From: an uncultured Anaerolineae bacterium
GTDB lineage: Bacteria; Chloroflexota; Anaerolineae; J036; Brachytrichaceae
Length of the DNA stretch: 64,000 nucleotides
Assembly (NCBI GenBank): GCA_938034415.1
Contig: CALHLE010000022.1
Location: forward strand, 1-64,000
Direction: 5' to 3'
The position numbers and the translations under genes are program-made. Each line of letters starts with the position of its first letter. Within the stretch, counting starts at the first letter, position 1. Positions 1 to 10,150 of this stretch are shown one piece after another. The notes beneath the pieces were generated by a model. The model was not told the DNA's origin. It did not search any database and saw only the letters and a list, made by a program, of their open reading frames with translations.

Positions 1-131
1 AGACATCCCATAAGGACGATTGACCCGAAGAGGGTCGCATTGCGCAAAGCATCACGTTGTTTCAAAATACCCTGTGCAGATTTCCCCGCGATGGGAACAA
101 ACAAACCGGAGTTTGAATGAAGAGGAAAGCC

Positions 132-2231
132 ATGAGAAGGACCAAGTTGATTTCTCTCATCACCGGCGCGGCGTTTGTGCTGGCTGCCTGCGGCGCGCCG
201 GCCGAGCAACCCGCCCCGACCACCGCCCCTGCGGCACCTACCCAACCCCCTGCCGCGCCAACCGCAGCCATTCAAGCTGTAGAAGCTACAGCTACGCCTG
301 TGCCGACGGCCGCCCCCGAGGCTCAGTTCAAAGAAGCGCCTAGCCTGGCTAAGTTGGTCAGCGAAGGGAAGCTGCCGCCCGTTAAAGAGCGTTTGCCCGA
401 GGTGCCTGTGGTGACGCCGGTGCGCGAGGCCATCGGCAAGTACGGCGGCACGATCCAGACCGCAAGCTGGTGGCCCGGCGTGGGCAACGTGCTCCTCTAC
501 ATCTCGGAGCCGCCGATAAAGTGGAAGGCCGACCTGACCGGCTACGAGCCTGGCCTGGCCGAGAGCTACGAGTGGTCGGAGGACGGCAAGACCTTCACCC
601 TGAAACTGCGCAAGGGCCTCAAGTGGTCCGACGGTCAGCCCTACACCACCGCCGACTGGAAGTTCTGGTGGGAGGACATGGTGAAGGACGAGGAATACAA
701 GGGCACCGTCAGCCGCCCGGCCTGGTTGCGCAAGTCCGATGGCTCGTTGATTGACATGGAATTCCCCGATGACTACACGGTGGTGTGGAAGTCGGATCAG
801 CCCATGTGGATCAATCCGTTCTACATGGCGCAGGGCTTCTGGGAGTTCGCCAACCCGATGATGAAGCCGGCGCACTACCTGAAGCAGTTCCACCCCAAGT
901 ATGCGCCGGGCAAGACCTACGACGACTTGCAGAAGGCCGACCAATGGTGGCTGAACCCTGAGTTCCCGTGCTTGTTCGCTTGGTGTCTCACCGAGCTTTC
1001 GCAGGATGGCCAGAACTACAAGTTCACCCGCAACCCCTACTACTGGCGCGTGGACGAGCAGGGCAACCAGTTGCCCTACATTGACGCCATCGCCGTGGAG
1101 ATCGTGCAGGACGAGCAGGTGCGCATCCTGAACTGCGCGCAGGGGCGCTACGATACGGCGTTCCGCATTTGCGGCGGCCCGAACGAGATCCCGCTGTTGC
1201 GAGAGAAGGCCGAAGCCAGCGGCTATCGCTTCCTGGAGAACTACATGAACGGCGCCGGCGCATGGCCGGGTTACATGGTGAACCAGTACTATGTCGAGGG
1301 TGGCAAGAACTACCCGGACGACACGCCGGAGATGGCGGCCGAGATTCGCGCGCTGTTGCGCGACAAGCGCTTCCGCCAGGCCCTCTCGCATGGCATGGAC
1401 CGCGAGCGCATGATTGACGTGGTGTGGGGCGGCATCGGCGAGGCCAAGGGCGCCACCATCAGCCCGCAGTCGTGGCACTTCGCCGGCCCGGAGGGTCAGG
1501 AAGTTTACAAGAAGTGGGCGTCGGCTTACGCTAAATTCGACCCGGACAAGGCCAACGCGCTGCTCGACGAGATCGGCATGAAGAAGGGCGCGGATGGCTT
1601 CCGCACGTTGCCCAGCGGCAAGCCTTTTGAGTTGGTGGTGGACGTCACCGGCTGGGGCGGCAGCCTGAAGGTGCAGGTGGATGCGGCGGCCGAAGCAAAA
1701 GCCCAATGGGAATCCAACCTGGGCATCAAGGTCAAGGTCAACAACCTGGAGGGTCAGCCCGAGGCCGATACTCGCACCAACGAAGGCCAATACATGCTGC
1801 GCGGCGCGCACATCTCGGAGATTGACATCTGGACGTATCCGGACTGGATCTTCCCGATTGTGAACCGCTACATGTTCCCGCTTGAGGGGCGATGGTATGC
1901 CGAGGGCAAAGACAAGTGCAAGCCGGTCGAGGGCCAGCCATACTCCTGCGGCGTGAAGCCCGAGCCAGGCAGCCCGGCCGCCAAGCTCCAGGCGCTCTAC
2001 GAGAAGGGCCTGAACACCAAGACCATCGAGGATCGCCACAAGGTGGTCTGGGAGGCGATTGACGTGATCATCGAGGAAGGGCCGTTCGTGATCGGCGTGG
2101 CCGGCGACCAGCCCATGCCCATCATCGTCAAGAACTACATGCGCAACATCCTGGACTACGGCGTGGTCGGCCCATGGGCGCCAGCAACCCCCGGCAACCA
2201 GATCGTCGCGACGTGGTGGATGGATAAGTAG
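132..2231 (+). CDS. ABC transporter substrate-binding lipoprotein, peptide/oligosaccharide (SBP family 5-like)
   Basis: ORF with lipobox LAAC, Ala/Pro/Thr linker, then DLTGYEPGLAESYEWSEDGKTFTLKLRKGLKWSDGQP typical of OppA/DppA family; followed by permeases and ATPases. ORF opens at 117; GAGGAAA precedes ATG 132. Confidence 0.9.
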   Translation: MRRTKLISLITGAAFVLAACGAPAEQPAPTTAPAAPTQPPAAPTAAIQAVEATATPVPTAAPEAQFKEAPSLAKLVSEGKLPPVKERLPEVPVVTPVREAIGKYGGTIQTASWWPGVGNVLLYISEPPIKWKADLTGYEPGLAESYEWSEDGKTFTLKLRKGLKWSDGQPYTTADWKFWWEDMVKDEEYKGTVSRPAWLRKSDGSLIDMEFPDDYTVVWKSDQPMWINPFYMAQGFWEFANPMMKPAHYLKQFHPKYAPGKTYDDLQKADQWWLNPEFPCLFAWCLTELSQDGQNYKFTRNPYYWRVDEQGNQLPYIDAIAVEIVQDEQVRILNCAQGRYDTAFRICGGPNEIPLLREKAEASGYRFLENYMNGAGAWPGYMVNQYYVEGGKNYPDDTPEMAAEIRALLRDKRFRQALSHGMDRERMIDVVWGGIGEAKGATISPQSWHFAGPEGQEVYKKWASAYAKFDPDKANALLDEIGMKKGADGFRTLPSGKPFELVVDVTGWGGSLKVQVDAAAEAKAQWESNLGIKVKVNNLEGQPEADTRTNEGQYMLRGAHISEIDIWTYPDWIFPIVNRYMFPLEGRWYAEGKDKCKPVEGQPYSCGVKPEPGSPAAKLQALYEKGLNTKTIEDRHKVVWEAIDVIIEEGPFVIGVAGDQPMPIIVKNYMRNILDYGVVGPWAPATPGNQIVATWWMDK

Positions 2232-2381
2232 TCGTTCGTGACGCGGGCGATGCCTTTGCGCATCGCCCCTGTCACCTGGCGATGCGGCGGAGGGGATATG
2301 CCTCATCCGCCGCATCGGGTCTCTCCGCGTGGTCAAGCCTTATCGGCCTCGCTTGCGAGGCTCGATAATGAAGAAGCGCAT

Positions 2382-3368
2382 ATGGTGAACTACCTTATTC
2401 GCCGGATCGGTTACGCGCTGATCATGGTCGTGCTGGTGTCCTTCGTCAGCTTCGTGATCATCGAGTTGCCCCCCGGCGACTTCCTGACTCAAAAGGTCGA
2501 GCAACTGCGCGCGCGCGGCGACCGCAGCGCAGAGCAACAGGTGGAGATGCTACGCCTGCGCTATGGGTTGGATAAGCCCTTCCTGGAACGTTACATCAAC
2601 TGGGCGACCAACTTCCTGCGCGGCGACTTCGGCGAATCGTTTGAGTTCGAGCGGCCGGTGAGCGAGATCCTCGGCGCGCGCCTGGGCTACACGGTCATCC
2701 TTGCGCTGGCCACGACGCTGATCACCTGGTTCCTAGCCATCCCCCTTGGCGTGATCTCCGCAGTCAAACAATATTCGCTGACCGACCAAATCATCTCGGT
2801 GATCAGCTTCATCGGCCTGGGCATGCCCGGCTTCTTGCTGGCGCTGATCATTATGTACTTTGCGATCATCGTCTTCAACCTGGAAGTGACGGGGCTATTC
2901 TCGCCGCAGTTTCAAGATGCGCCGTGGAGCTTTGCGAAGTTCATGGATCTGTTGGGGCATCTGTGGCTGCCGGCGCTGATCGCCGCCGTCACCGGCATCG
3001 GCGGCCTGGTGCGCATCATGCGCGGCAACTTGCTGGATACGCTCGGCCAACCGTTTGTCGAGTCGGCGCGGGCGCGCGGGCTGAAAAACCGCACGGTGGT
3101 CTGGAAGCATGCGGTTCGCATTGCGATCAACCCCCTGATTACGATTCTCGGAGCCGAGGTGTTCCCTAGCATCGTGGTCGGCTCGGCGTTGGTGTCTATC
3201 GTGCTGAACCTGCCGACCATCGGGCCGGTGTTTGTGGACTCGCTGCGCAAGCTGGATATGTATCTGGCCGGCACGTGCATCGTCTTCCTGACGATCATGC
3301 TGCTGGTGGGCAACTTAGTGGCCGACTTGTTGCTCGCCTGGGTGGATCCGCGCATTCGACTAGAGTAG
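2382..3368 (+). CDS. ABC transporter permease (OppB/DppB family)
   Basis: MVNYLIRRIGYALIMVVLVSFVSFVIIELPPGDFL...; EAA-loop region SARARGLKNRTVVWKHAVR; ORF opens at 2238 but homology-like region starts at 2382. Confidence 0.9.
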   Translation: MVNYLIRRIGYALIMVVLVSFVSFVIIELPPGDFLTQKVEQLRARGDRSAEQQVEMLRLRYGLDKPFLERYINWATNFLRGDFGESFEFERPVSEILGARLGYTVILALATTLITWFLAIPLGVISAVKQYSLTDQIISVISFIGLGMPGFLLALIIMYFAIIVFNLEVTGLFSPQFQDAPWSFAKFMDLLGHLWLPALIAAVTGIGGLVRIMRGNLLDTLGQPFVESARARGLKNRTVVWKHAVRIAINPLITILGAEVFPSIVVGSALVSIVLNLPTIGPVFVDSLRKLDMYLAGTCIVFLTIMLLVGNLVADLLLAWVDPRIRLE

Positions 3369-3407
3369 CTCGCCGACTTCAAAAGTCTTCGAGGGAGGAT
3401 TGAACGC

Positions 3408-4544
3408 ATGGCAGTTGCAACTGCGCCGACGGCGCTGCCCGTCGCCAAGAAGAGGGAGTTGGGGCAAAGTTACTGGGACCTGGTCAAATACCGCTTCAAG
3501 AAGAATAAACTGGGCGTGCTTGGCCTCATCCTGCTCATCGCCTTGTATGTCTCGTTTGCCGCAATCCCGGAATTTATTGCGCCGTATCAGTTGGAGAACC
3601 GCAGCAACTTTGTGGAAGCGCCGCCGACGGCGATTCGCTTCGTGGATGCGAACGGCCAGTTCCAAGCGCCGTTCATCTACGGTCTGGATCGCAAGATAGA
3701 CACGGTCAAGCGCCTGCGCACCTGGGAAATCAACACCGACCGCAAGTATCCGCTGCGGCTGTTCGTGCAGGGCGATGAGTATCGGCTGTTTGGCCTGATC
3801 CCGATGAACATCCACCTGTTCGGCATCGAGGCCGATCAGAAGGAGCAGCGCATCTTCATCATGGGCGCCGACGCATTAGGGCGAGACTATTTCACACGCA
3901 TCTTGTATGGCGGTCGGCTGTCGCTGATGATCGGCTTGATCGGTCAGTTCCTGACGTTGGCGCTGGGCGTGACGCTGGGCGTGATCTCCGGCTACTACGG
4001 CGGTGCAGTGGACATGTTCGTGCAACGCTTCACCGAGTTCCTGGCCGCCTTCCCGAACATCCCGTTATTCATGGCGCTCTCGGCGGCTATCCCGGCGTTT
4101 TGGTCGCCCATTGTGGTGTATTTCATGCTCACGTTGATCTTGGCCTTCCTGAACTGGGGCGGCTTGGCGCGCCAGGTGCGCGGCTTGATCCTCTCGCTGC
4201 GCGAGCGCGAGTATGCACTGGCCGCTAAGAGCTTTGGCGCGAAAGACCGGCGCATCATGTTCCGCCATCTCATGCCGGGCACGATGAGTCATGTCATCGT
4301 GATTGCTACGCTTTCCATCCCGGGCATGATCCTGGCTGAGACGGCGCTGAGCTGGTTGGGCCTGGGCCTGCGCCCCCCGTTGACCAGTTGGGGTACCTTG
4401 CTCCAAGACGCGGCCACGGTGCGCGCCATCCGCTTTACGCCTTGGCTGCTCTGGGTGGTGCCGCCCATCCTGGTCACCATCCTCACTTACAACATGCTCG
4501 GCGACGGGCTGCGCGACGCGCTTGACCCCTACAGCGGCCGCTAG
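3408..4544 (+). CDS. ABC transporter permease (OppC/DppC family)
   Basis: GADALGRDYFTRILYGGRLSLMIGL and LAETALSWLGLGLRPPLTSWGTLL motifs. Confidence 0.9.
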   Translation: MAVATAPTALPVAKKRELGQSYWDLVKYRFKKNKLGVLGLILLIALYVSFAAIPEFIAPYQLENRSNFVEAPPTAIRFVDANGQFQAPFIYGLDRKIDTVKRLRTWEINTDRKYPLRLFVQGDEYRLFGLIPMNIHLFGIEADQKEQRIFIMGADALGRDYFTRILYGGRLSLMIGLIGQFLTLALGVTLGVISGYYGGAVDMFVQRFTEFLAAFPNIPLFMALSAAIPAFWSPIVVYFMLTLILAFLNWGGLARQVRGLILSLREREYALAAKSFGAKDRRIMFRHLMPGTMSHVIVIATLSIPGMILAETALSWLGLGLRPPLTSWGTLLQDAATVRAIRFTPWLLWVVPPILVTILTYNMLGDGLRDALDPYSGR

Positions 4545-4555
4545 GAGCAACATCC

Positions 4556-5695
4556 ATGGAGACTCTCTTCCCAGAAACGCGCGCGACCACAACGGCATTG
4601 CCGACCGACGCGCGCCCGACGCTGCTCGAAGTGCGCGACCTCAAGGTCGAGTTCAACATCCGCGGCGGCGTGGTCAAGGCCGTAGATGGGCTGACTTTCG
4701 ATATTCGGCGAGGTCAAACCGTGGGCATCATCGGTGAGAGCGGCTGCGGCAAGTCCGTCACGGCGCGCGCCATTTTGCGCATGGTGCCTAAGCCCGGCAA
4801 GATCACCGGCGGCGAGATTCTGTACTATCGCTACTCGCGCTATCCCAATAAGGAAGGCAAGACCAAAGACATCGAGGTCATTGACATGACCAAGCTCGAC
4901 CCCGACGGCGAGCTGGTGCGCCAGATCCGCGGCGGTGAGATCGCCATGATCTTCCAGGAGCCGATGAGTTCGCTCACGCCGGTCTATACCGCCGGCGCGC
5001 ACCTGAACGAGGCGATCACGCTGCACCGCCTGCTGCCGGTCAAGAAGCTCGGCGATCAGATGGTCGAGAAGATCATGCAGTACCGCCCCGTGACGAAGGA
5101 AGAAGCGCGGGAGATCGCCATCCAGATGCTGCGCCGCGTCGGCATCCCCAAGCCGGAACAGCGCGTAGATAGCTATCCGCACCAGCTCTCCGGCGGCCAG
5201 CGCCAGCGCGTGAGGATCGCCATCGCGCTCTCCACCGAGCCGTATATGCTGATCGCCGACGAGCCGACCACGGCGCTGGATGTCTCCATCGAGGCGCAGA
5301 TCCTCGACATCATGCGCGAGTTGCAGCAGACGGCCAACATGGCCATCATGTTCATCACCCACAACCTCGGCGTGATCGCCAGCATGGCCGATGAGATCGT
5401 AGTGATGTATATGGGCAAGCAGGTCGAGCGCGCTAAGGTAGTGGACTTGTTCTACAACCCCAAGCACCCCTACACCAAGGCGCTGCTCCAGTCGGTGCCC
5501 AAGCTCGGCCCGAAGACCGGTGCGCGCCTGGCTTCTATCGAGGGCATGGTGCCCGATCCGCTGCATTTGCCGACCGGCTGCGTGTTCCATCCGCGCTGTC
5601 CGGCCTTCATGGCGGGCAAGTGCGATAAGCTTGTCCCGAACTGGACGGAGGTCGGCCAGAACCACTGGGTGCGTTGCTTGCTCTACGAGGAGTGA
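4556..5695 (+). CDS. ABC transporter ATP-binding protein (OppD/DppD family)
   Basis: Walker [10 protein letters not shown], signature [12 protein letters not shown], Walker [14 protein letters not shown]-terminal CxFHPRC motif. Confidence 0.93.
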   Translation: METLFPETRATTTALPTDARPTLLEVRDLKVEFNIRGGVVKAVDGLTFDIRRGQTVGIIGESGCGKSVTARAILRMVPKPGKITGGEILYYRYSRYPNKEGKTKDIEVIDMTKLDPDGELVRQIRGGEIAMIFQEPMSSLTPVYTAGAHLNEAITLHRLLPVKKLGDQMVEKIMQYRPVTKEEAREIAIQMLRRVGIPKPEQRVDSYPHQLSGGQRQRVRIAIALSTEPYMLIADEPTTALDVSIEAQILDIMRELQQTANMAIMFITHNLGVIASMADEIVVMYMGKQVERAKVVDLFYNPKHPYTKALLQSVPKLGPKTGARLASIEGMVPDPLHLPTGCVFHPRCPAFMAGKCDKLVPNWTEVGQNHWVRCLLYEE

Positions 5696-6750
5696 TGGCG
5701 ATGGCAGAGATGGCACAAAACGGCAAGGCCGATAACATCTTGCTCGATGTCAAAGGGCTGAAGAAATACTTCCCGATCCAGAAGGGCTTGCTCAGGAAAG
5801 TCGTGGGCTATGTGAAGGCCGTGGACGACGTGAGCCTGTATGTGCGCGAGGGCGAGACGTTGGGGCTGGTGGGCGAGAGCGGCTGCGGCAAGACCACGGC
5901 CAGCCGTTCCATCATTCGCCTGTACGAGCCGACGGCCGGCCAGGTCCTGTTCAAGAGCCGAGTGCTCTCGCCCGACGGTCAGCCGCGCATGGTCAACTTG
6001 CTCGAACTGGACCGCGACCAGATGACCAAGGTGCGCCAGGAGATCTCGATGATTTTCCAGGACCCGATCAACTCGCTCAACCCGCGCATGACCGTGGCCG
6101 ACATCATCGCCGAGCCGATGGTGATCCATGGCAAATACGAGAAGGGGCGCAGCGAAGAGATCATCGTCAACCTGTTGGAGCGCGTCGGCCTGCGCGCCGA
6201 TCACTTGCGCCGCTACCCGCACGAATTCTCCGGCGGCCAGCGCCAGCGCATCGGCATCGCGCGCGCGCTTGCGCTCAACCCGCGCCTGGTGCTGTGCGAT
6301 GAGCCGGTGTCCGCGCTCGACGTGTCCATCCAGGCCCAGACGTTGAACCTGTTGCAAGACTTGCAGAAGGACTTTAACCTGTCGTACCTGTTCGTGGCGC
6401 ACGACCTGAGCGTGGTGCAGCACATCTCCGACCGCGTCGCCGTGATGTACGTGGGCAAAGTGGCCGAGATGGCCAGCGCCGAAGAACTCTACGCCAACCC
6501 GCTGCATCCCTACACCGAAGCGCTGCTTTCGGCCGTGCCCAAGCCGGATCCGCTCTACAAGTCCGAGCGCATCATCATGCAGGGCGACGTGGCCGACCCC
6601 TCTAATCCACCCAGCGGCTGCTACTTCCATCCGCGCTGCCGCTACGCGATTGATCGTTGCAAGATCGAGGCGCCGGCGTTCCGCGAACTCAAGCCCGACC
6701 ACTGGGTGGCGTGCCATCGCGCCGAGGAGCTGCAACTGAAGGGCATCTGA
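5695..6750 (+). CDS. ABC transporter ATP-binding protein (OppF/DppF family)
   Basis: Walker A GESGCGKTT, FSGGQRQRIGIARAL, CDEPVSALDVSIQAQ; TGATG overlap with the previous gene. Confidence 0.93.
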   Translation: MAMAEMAQNGKADNILLDVKGLKKYFPIQKGLLRKVVGYVKAVDDVSLYVREGETLGLVGESGCGKTTASRSIIRLYEPTAGQVLFKSRVLSPDGQPRMVNLLELDRDQMTKVRQEISMIFQDPINSLNPRMTVADIIAEPMVIHGKYEKGRSEEIIVNLLERVGLRADHLRRYPHEFSGGQRQRIGIARALALNPRLVLCDEPVSALDVSIQAQTLNLLQDLQKDFNLSYLFVAHDLSVVQHISDRVAVMYVGKVAEMASAEELYANPLHPYTEALLSAVPKPDPLYKSERIIMQGDVADPSNPPSGCYFHPRCRYAIDRCKIEAPAFRELKPDHWVACHRAEELQLKGI

Positions 6751-6756
6751 CTGCTG

Positions 6757-6777
6757 AGGGAGGCGCGCAGCCTCCCT
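6757..6777. terminator. Hairpin after opp-like operon (AGGGAGGC-gcgca-GCCTCCCT)
   Basis: Perfect 8-bp stem 7 nt past the stop at 6750; no clear T tract. Confidence 0.4.
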
Positions 6778-6828
6778 CCGGCTATGCGGCCGACCGGTCG
6801 AGGGCTGCTCTGAGCGAGAGGGTAGGGT

Positions 6829-7176
6829 GTGCCGTCAAATCATAAACTCGAAGGGAAGGATGTATTGACCGCTGGGCTGGCGCTCGCCTTATGGCTGATC
6901 ACGGTCGCCCTGGGCTTATGGGAAGTGTATGTGCTGCGTCAGCTCTACTACCTGATCTACGCGCGCATCGCCCGGCGCTTCGGCGGCGACTTTGAGTCCG
7001 CCGATGCGATCGGCCATTGCCTGTTGCCCATTCTGGCCTTTGGCTTCATCGCTTTTGCCATCGGCACCGGCGAGTGGCATCGTCTAAACCTGGGCCGGCC
7101 GCGCTCGTGGAAAGCCTTCGCCGCCACCCTTGCCGTCCAACTCACGATCCTACTTGTCTACGAGGTCATCTCATAA
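6829..7176 (+). CDS. Small membrane protein, hypothetical
   Basis: 115 aa with several hydrophobic segments; stop abuts start of the next gene. Confidence 0.6.
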   Translation: MPSNHKLEGKDVLTAGLALALWLITVALGLWEVYVLRQLYYLIYARIARRFGGDFESADAIGHCLLPILAFGFIAFAIGTGEWHRLNLGRPRSWKAFAATLAVQLTILLVYEVIS

Positions 7177-8901
7177 ATGGCACATTTGCGTTGGTGGCAA
7201 CAGGCCACGTTTTATCAGATTTACCCGCGCAGCTTTGCCGACGGCAACGGCGACGGCATCGGCGACTTTGCCGGCATGCTTGCGAAGCTGGACTATCTCC
7301 AATCGCTGGGCGTGGATGCGCTATGGCTTTCGCCGCACTTTCCCTCGCCCAACGCCGATATGGGCTACGATATTTCCGACTACACCGGTGTCGCGCCGGA
7401 GTATGGCACGCTCGATGACTTCAAGCGCTTCCTCGACGGCGCTCACGCGCGCGGGATGCGCGTGGTGCTCGACCTGGTGCTCAATCACACTTCCGAGCAG
7501 CATCCTTGGTTCATTGAGTCGCGACGCAGCCGCGACAACCCCAAGCGCGATTGGTATGTATGGCGCGATCCGGCGCCGGATGGCGGCCCGCCCAACAATT
7601 GGAACTCGGTCTTCGGCGGCTCGGCCTGGGAATTCGACCCAGCCACCGGCCAGTACTACTACCACTGCTTCCTCAAGCAACAGCCCGATCTGAACTGGCG
7701 CAATCCCGCGGTGAAGGAGGCGATGTGGCAGGCCGCGCGCTTTTGGCTGGACATGGGCGTGGATGGCTTCCGGCTGGACGCCATCGGCACGATCTTTGAG
7801 GATCCCGACCTCACCCCTCACCGATCCAAGATGCCGATGACGGACATCCTGCGCTTCGGCCGTGAGAGCCGCACGCCTGAAGAGCAAGCCGCGCTGACTG
7901 CCGGATTGTGGGAGATGTTTCGCTATCAATTCGGATTGCCGGAAGTGCATGACCTGATGAAGGCGCTGCGCGCGCTGGTGGATCAGTACCCCGGCGACCG
8001 CGTGTTGATCGGCGAGGATGACGACGTGGCCTATTACGGCAACGGCGATGATGAGTTGCACCTGGTGTTCAACTTCCCCCTGATGCGCACCAACCGGCTG
8101 ACGCCGGCCTGGGTGCGCGAGAATCAGAAGCAACGCTTGAGCGCGCTGCCGCCCGGCGCTTGGCCGTGCAATACGCTGGGCAACCACGACTCCACGCGCA
8201 TGTGGAGCGCCTTCGGCGATGGCCAACATGATGCCGAGATCGCCCGCGTGAACGCGGCGCTGCTGCTCACCTTGCGCGGCACGCCGGTGATTTACAACGG
8301 CGAAGAGATCGGCATGACCGACCTGCTGTTGGAGCGCTTCGACCAGTTGCGCGACAACCAGGCCGTCAACTTCTATCATCTCGCGGTGCGCGAGGGCGTC
8401 CCGCCCGATGAAGCAATGCGCATGGCCGCGCGCATAAGCCGGGACCGCTGCCGGACGCCGATGCAATGGGCAAACGCCCCCAACGCCGGCTTCAGCCCGC
8501 CCGGCGTGTGCACCTGGCTGCCCGTCAACCCGAACTATGCCCAAGGCGTCAACGTCGCCGACCAAGAGAGCGATCCAGACTCGATGTTGAATTTCTATCG
8601 CCGGCTGTTGGCGTTGCGCAAGCGCACGCCGGCGCTGGTGGCCGGCGACTACACGCCGGTGGACGAAGACGCGGAGGATTACCTGGCCTTTTTGCGACGT
8701 GACCCTGATTCCGATCAGACTTGCCTGATCGTCCTGAACATGTCGGCTCGGCCACAAGAAGCGCACCTTGCGTTATCCTGGCCGGCAGCGCGCTGTCTAT
8801 TCTCGTCACATGGCCGCGAAGGCCAGACCGTGCATCTGTCGTCGTTGCGCCTAGCGCCGTTCGAGGTGTTCATCGGCGAGATGGCTGCCAGAGGAGACTG
8901 A
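7177..8901 (+). CDS. GH13 alpha-glucosidase / oligo-1,6-glucosidase-like
   Basis: TFYQIYPRSFADGNGDGIGDFAGM, VVLDLVLNHTSEQHPWF, GVDGFRLDAI, LIGEDDD, TLGNHDSTR motifs. Confidence 0.93.
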   Translation: MAHLRWWQQATFYQIYPRSFADGNGDGIGDFAGMLAKLDYLQSLGVDALWLSPHFPSPNADMGYDISDYTGVAPEYGTLDDFKRFLDGAHARGMRVVLDLVLNHTSEQHPWFIESRRSRDNPKRDWYVWRDPAPDGGPPNNWNSVFGGSAWEFDPATGQYYYHCFLKQQPDLNWRNPAVKEAMWQAARFWLDMGVDGFRLDAIGTIFEDPDLTPHRSKMPMTDILRFGRESRTPEEQAALTAGLWEMFRYQFGLPEVHDLMKALRALVDQYPGDRVLIGEDDDVAYYGNGDDELHLVFNFPLMRTNRLTPAWVRENQKQRLSALPPGAWPCNTLGNHDSTRMWSAFGDGQHDAEIARVNAALLLTLRGTPVIYNGEEIGMTDLLLERFDQLRDNQAVNFYHLAVREGVPPDEAMRMAARISRDRCRTPMQWANAPNAGFSPPGVCTWLPVNPNYAQGVNVADQESDPDSMLNFYRRLLALRKRTPALVAGDYTPVDEDAEDYLAFLRRDPDSDQTCLIVLNMSARPQEAHLALSWPAARCLFSSHGREGQTVHLSSLRLAPFEVFIGEMAARGD

Positions 8902-8903
8902 GC

Positions 8904-10100
8904 ATGATCCCACTTGCCCAGCTACGCGAAGAGGCCGAGGCAATGCGCGACCGGCTGGTCGCCGTGCGCCGCGATCTGCATCAGCATCCTGAACTGGCCT
9001 TTCAGGAGGCGCGCACTGCCGCGATTGTGGCCAACAGGCTGCGCGAACTCGGCTATGAGGTGCAGACCGGCGTGGGGAGAACGGGCGTCGTGGGCGTGCT
9101 AGAGGGTGGGCGGCCGATCGGCCGGCCACTCACCTTGCTCTTGCGATTCGACATGGACGCGCTGCCTATTCAGGAAGCCGTGGATGTGCCGTTTAAGTCG
9201 CAGCACGACGGCAAGATGCACGCCTGCGGCCACGACGCGCACACGGCGATCGGGCTGGGCGTCGCCGAGCTGCTGGCCCGTCATCGCCCCTGGTGGGGCG
9301 GCGTGGCGAAGTTTGTCTTTCAGCCGGCCGAGGAGATCGTCGCCGGCGCGCTGGCGATGATCCGCGATGGCGCGCTGGAGAACCCCAAGCCCGATCGCGT
9401 GCTCTCCATGCACGTTTGGGCAACCGAAGAAGTTGGCATCATCGGCATGACCGACGGGCCGACGCTGGCCGCCAGCGGCGCATATCGCATCGCCGTGCGT
9501 GGTCGCGGCGCGCACGGCGCATCCCCACACCTAGGGGCCGATCCGGTCGTCGCCGCGGCGCACATCATTACGGCGCTGCAGACCATCATCTCCCGCAACG
9601 TCGATCCGCTGGACCAGGGGGTGGTGACGGTCGGCAGCATTCACGGCGGCACGGCGCCCAACATCATCCCCGACTTGGTCGAAATGCAGGGCACCATCCG
9701 CGCCTTCCGGGACGACGTGATGCAGTTGCTGCGCGAGCGCATCCGGCAGATCGCCGAAAACGTCGCGCAAGCGCTGGGCGTAGCTGTTGATGTGACCTTC
9801 TCGGAAGCCGGCACGCCGGCGACGGTGAACGACCCGGCGATGGCGCAGATCGTGCGCCAGACAGCAATCGAGCTGTTCGGCGCGGAGCGCGTGCGCAGCG
9901 ACTACCGCACCATGGGCGCTGAGGATTGCGCTTTCTTCTTGCAAGCCGCGCCCGGCGCCTACGTGTTCATCGGCGCGGGCAACAAGGCTAAGGGTATGAC
10001 CGAGCCGCATCACAGCCCGCGCTTCCAGATAGATGAGGACGTGTTGCCGATGTCGGCAGCCTTGCTCACGGCCAGCGCCATGCGGATGCTGGAGCCGTAG
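8904..10100 (+). CDS. M20 family amidohydrolase/peptidase
   Basis: RRDLHQHPELAFQE, HACGHDAHTAIGLG, PHHSPRF motifs; ORF opens at 8721 but homology starts at 8904. Confidence 0.9.
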   Translation: MIPLAQLREEAEAMRDRLVAVRRDLHQHPELAFQEARTAAIVANRLRELGYEVQTGVGRTGVVGVLEGGRPIGRPLTLLLRFDMDALPIQEAVDVPFKSQHDGKMHACGHDAHTAIGLGVAELLARHRPWWGGVAKFVFQPAEEIVAGALAMIRDGALENPKPDRVLSMHVWATEEVGIIGMTDGPTLAASGAYRIAVRGRGAHGASPHLGADPVVAAAHIITALQTIISRNVDPLDQGVVTVGSIHGGTAPNIIPDLVEMQGTIRAFRDDVMQLLRERIRQIAENVAQALGVAVDVTFSEAGTPATVNDPAMAQIVRQTAIELFGAERVRSDYRTMGAEDCAFFLQAAPGAYVFIGAGNKAKGMTEPHHSPRFQIDEDVLPMSAALLTASAMRMLEP

Positions 10101-10150
10101 GCAATCCAACGCGGGTGTATATTGCGCGCCTACACGTTTCGTCCTACTCC

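Noticed and set aside
7321-8766. 481-aa minus-strand ORF over the GH13 gene
   Set aside because: Antisense artefact of the strong GH13 coding frame.
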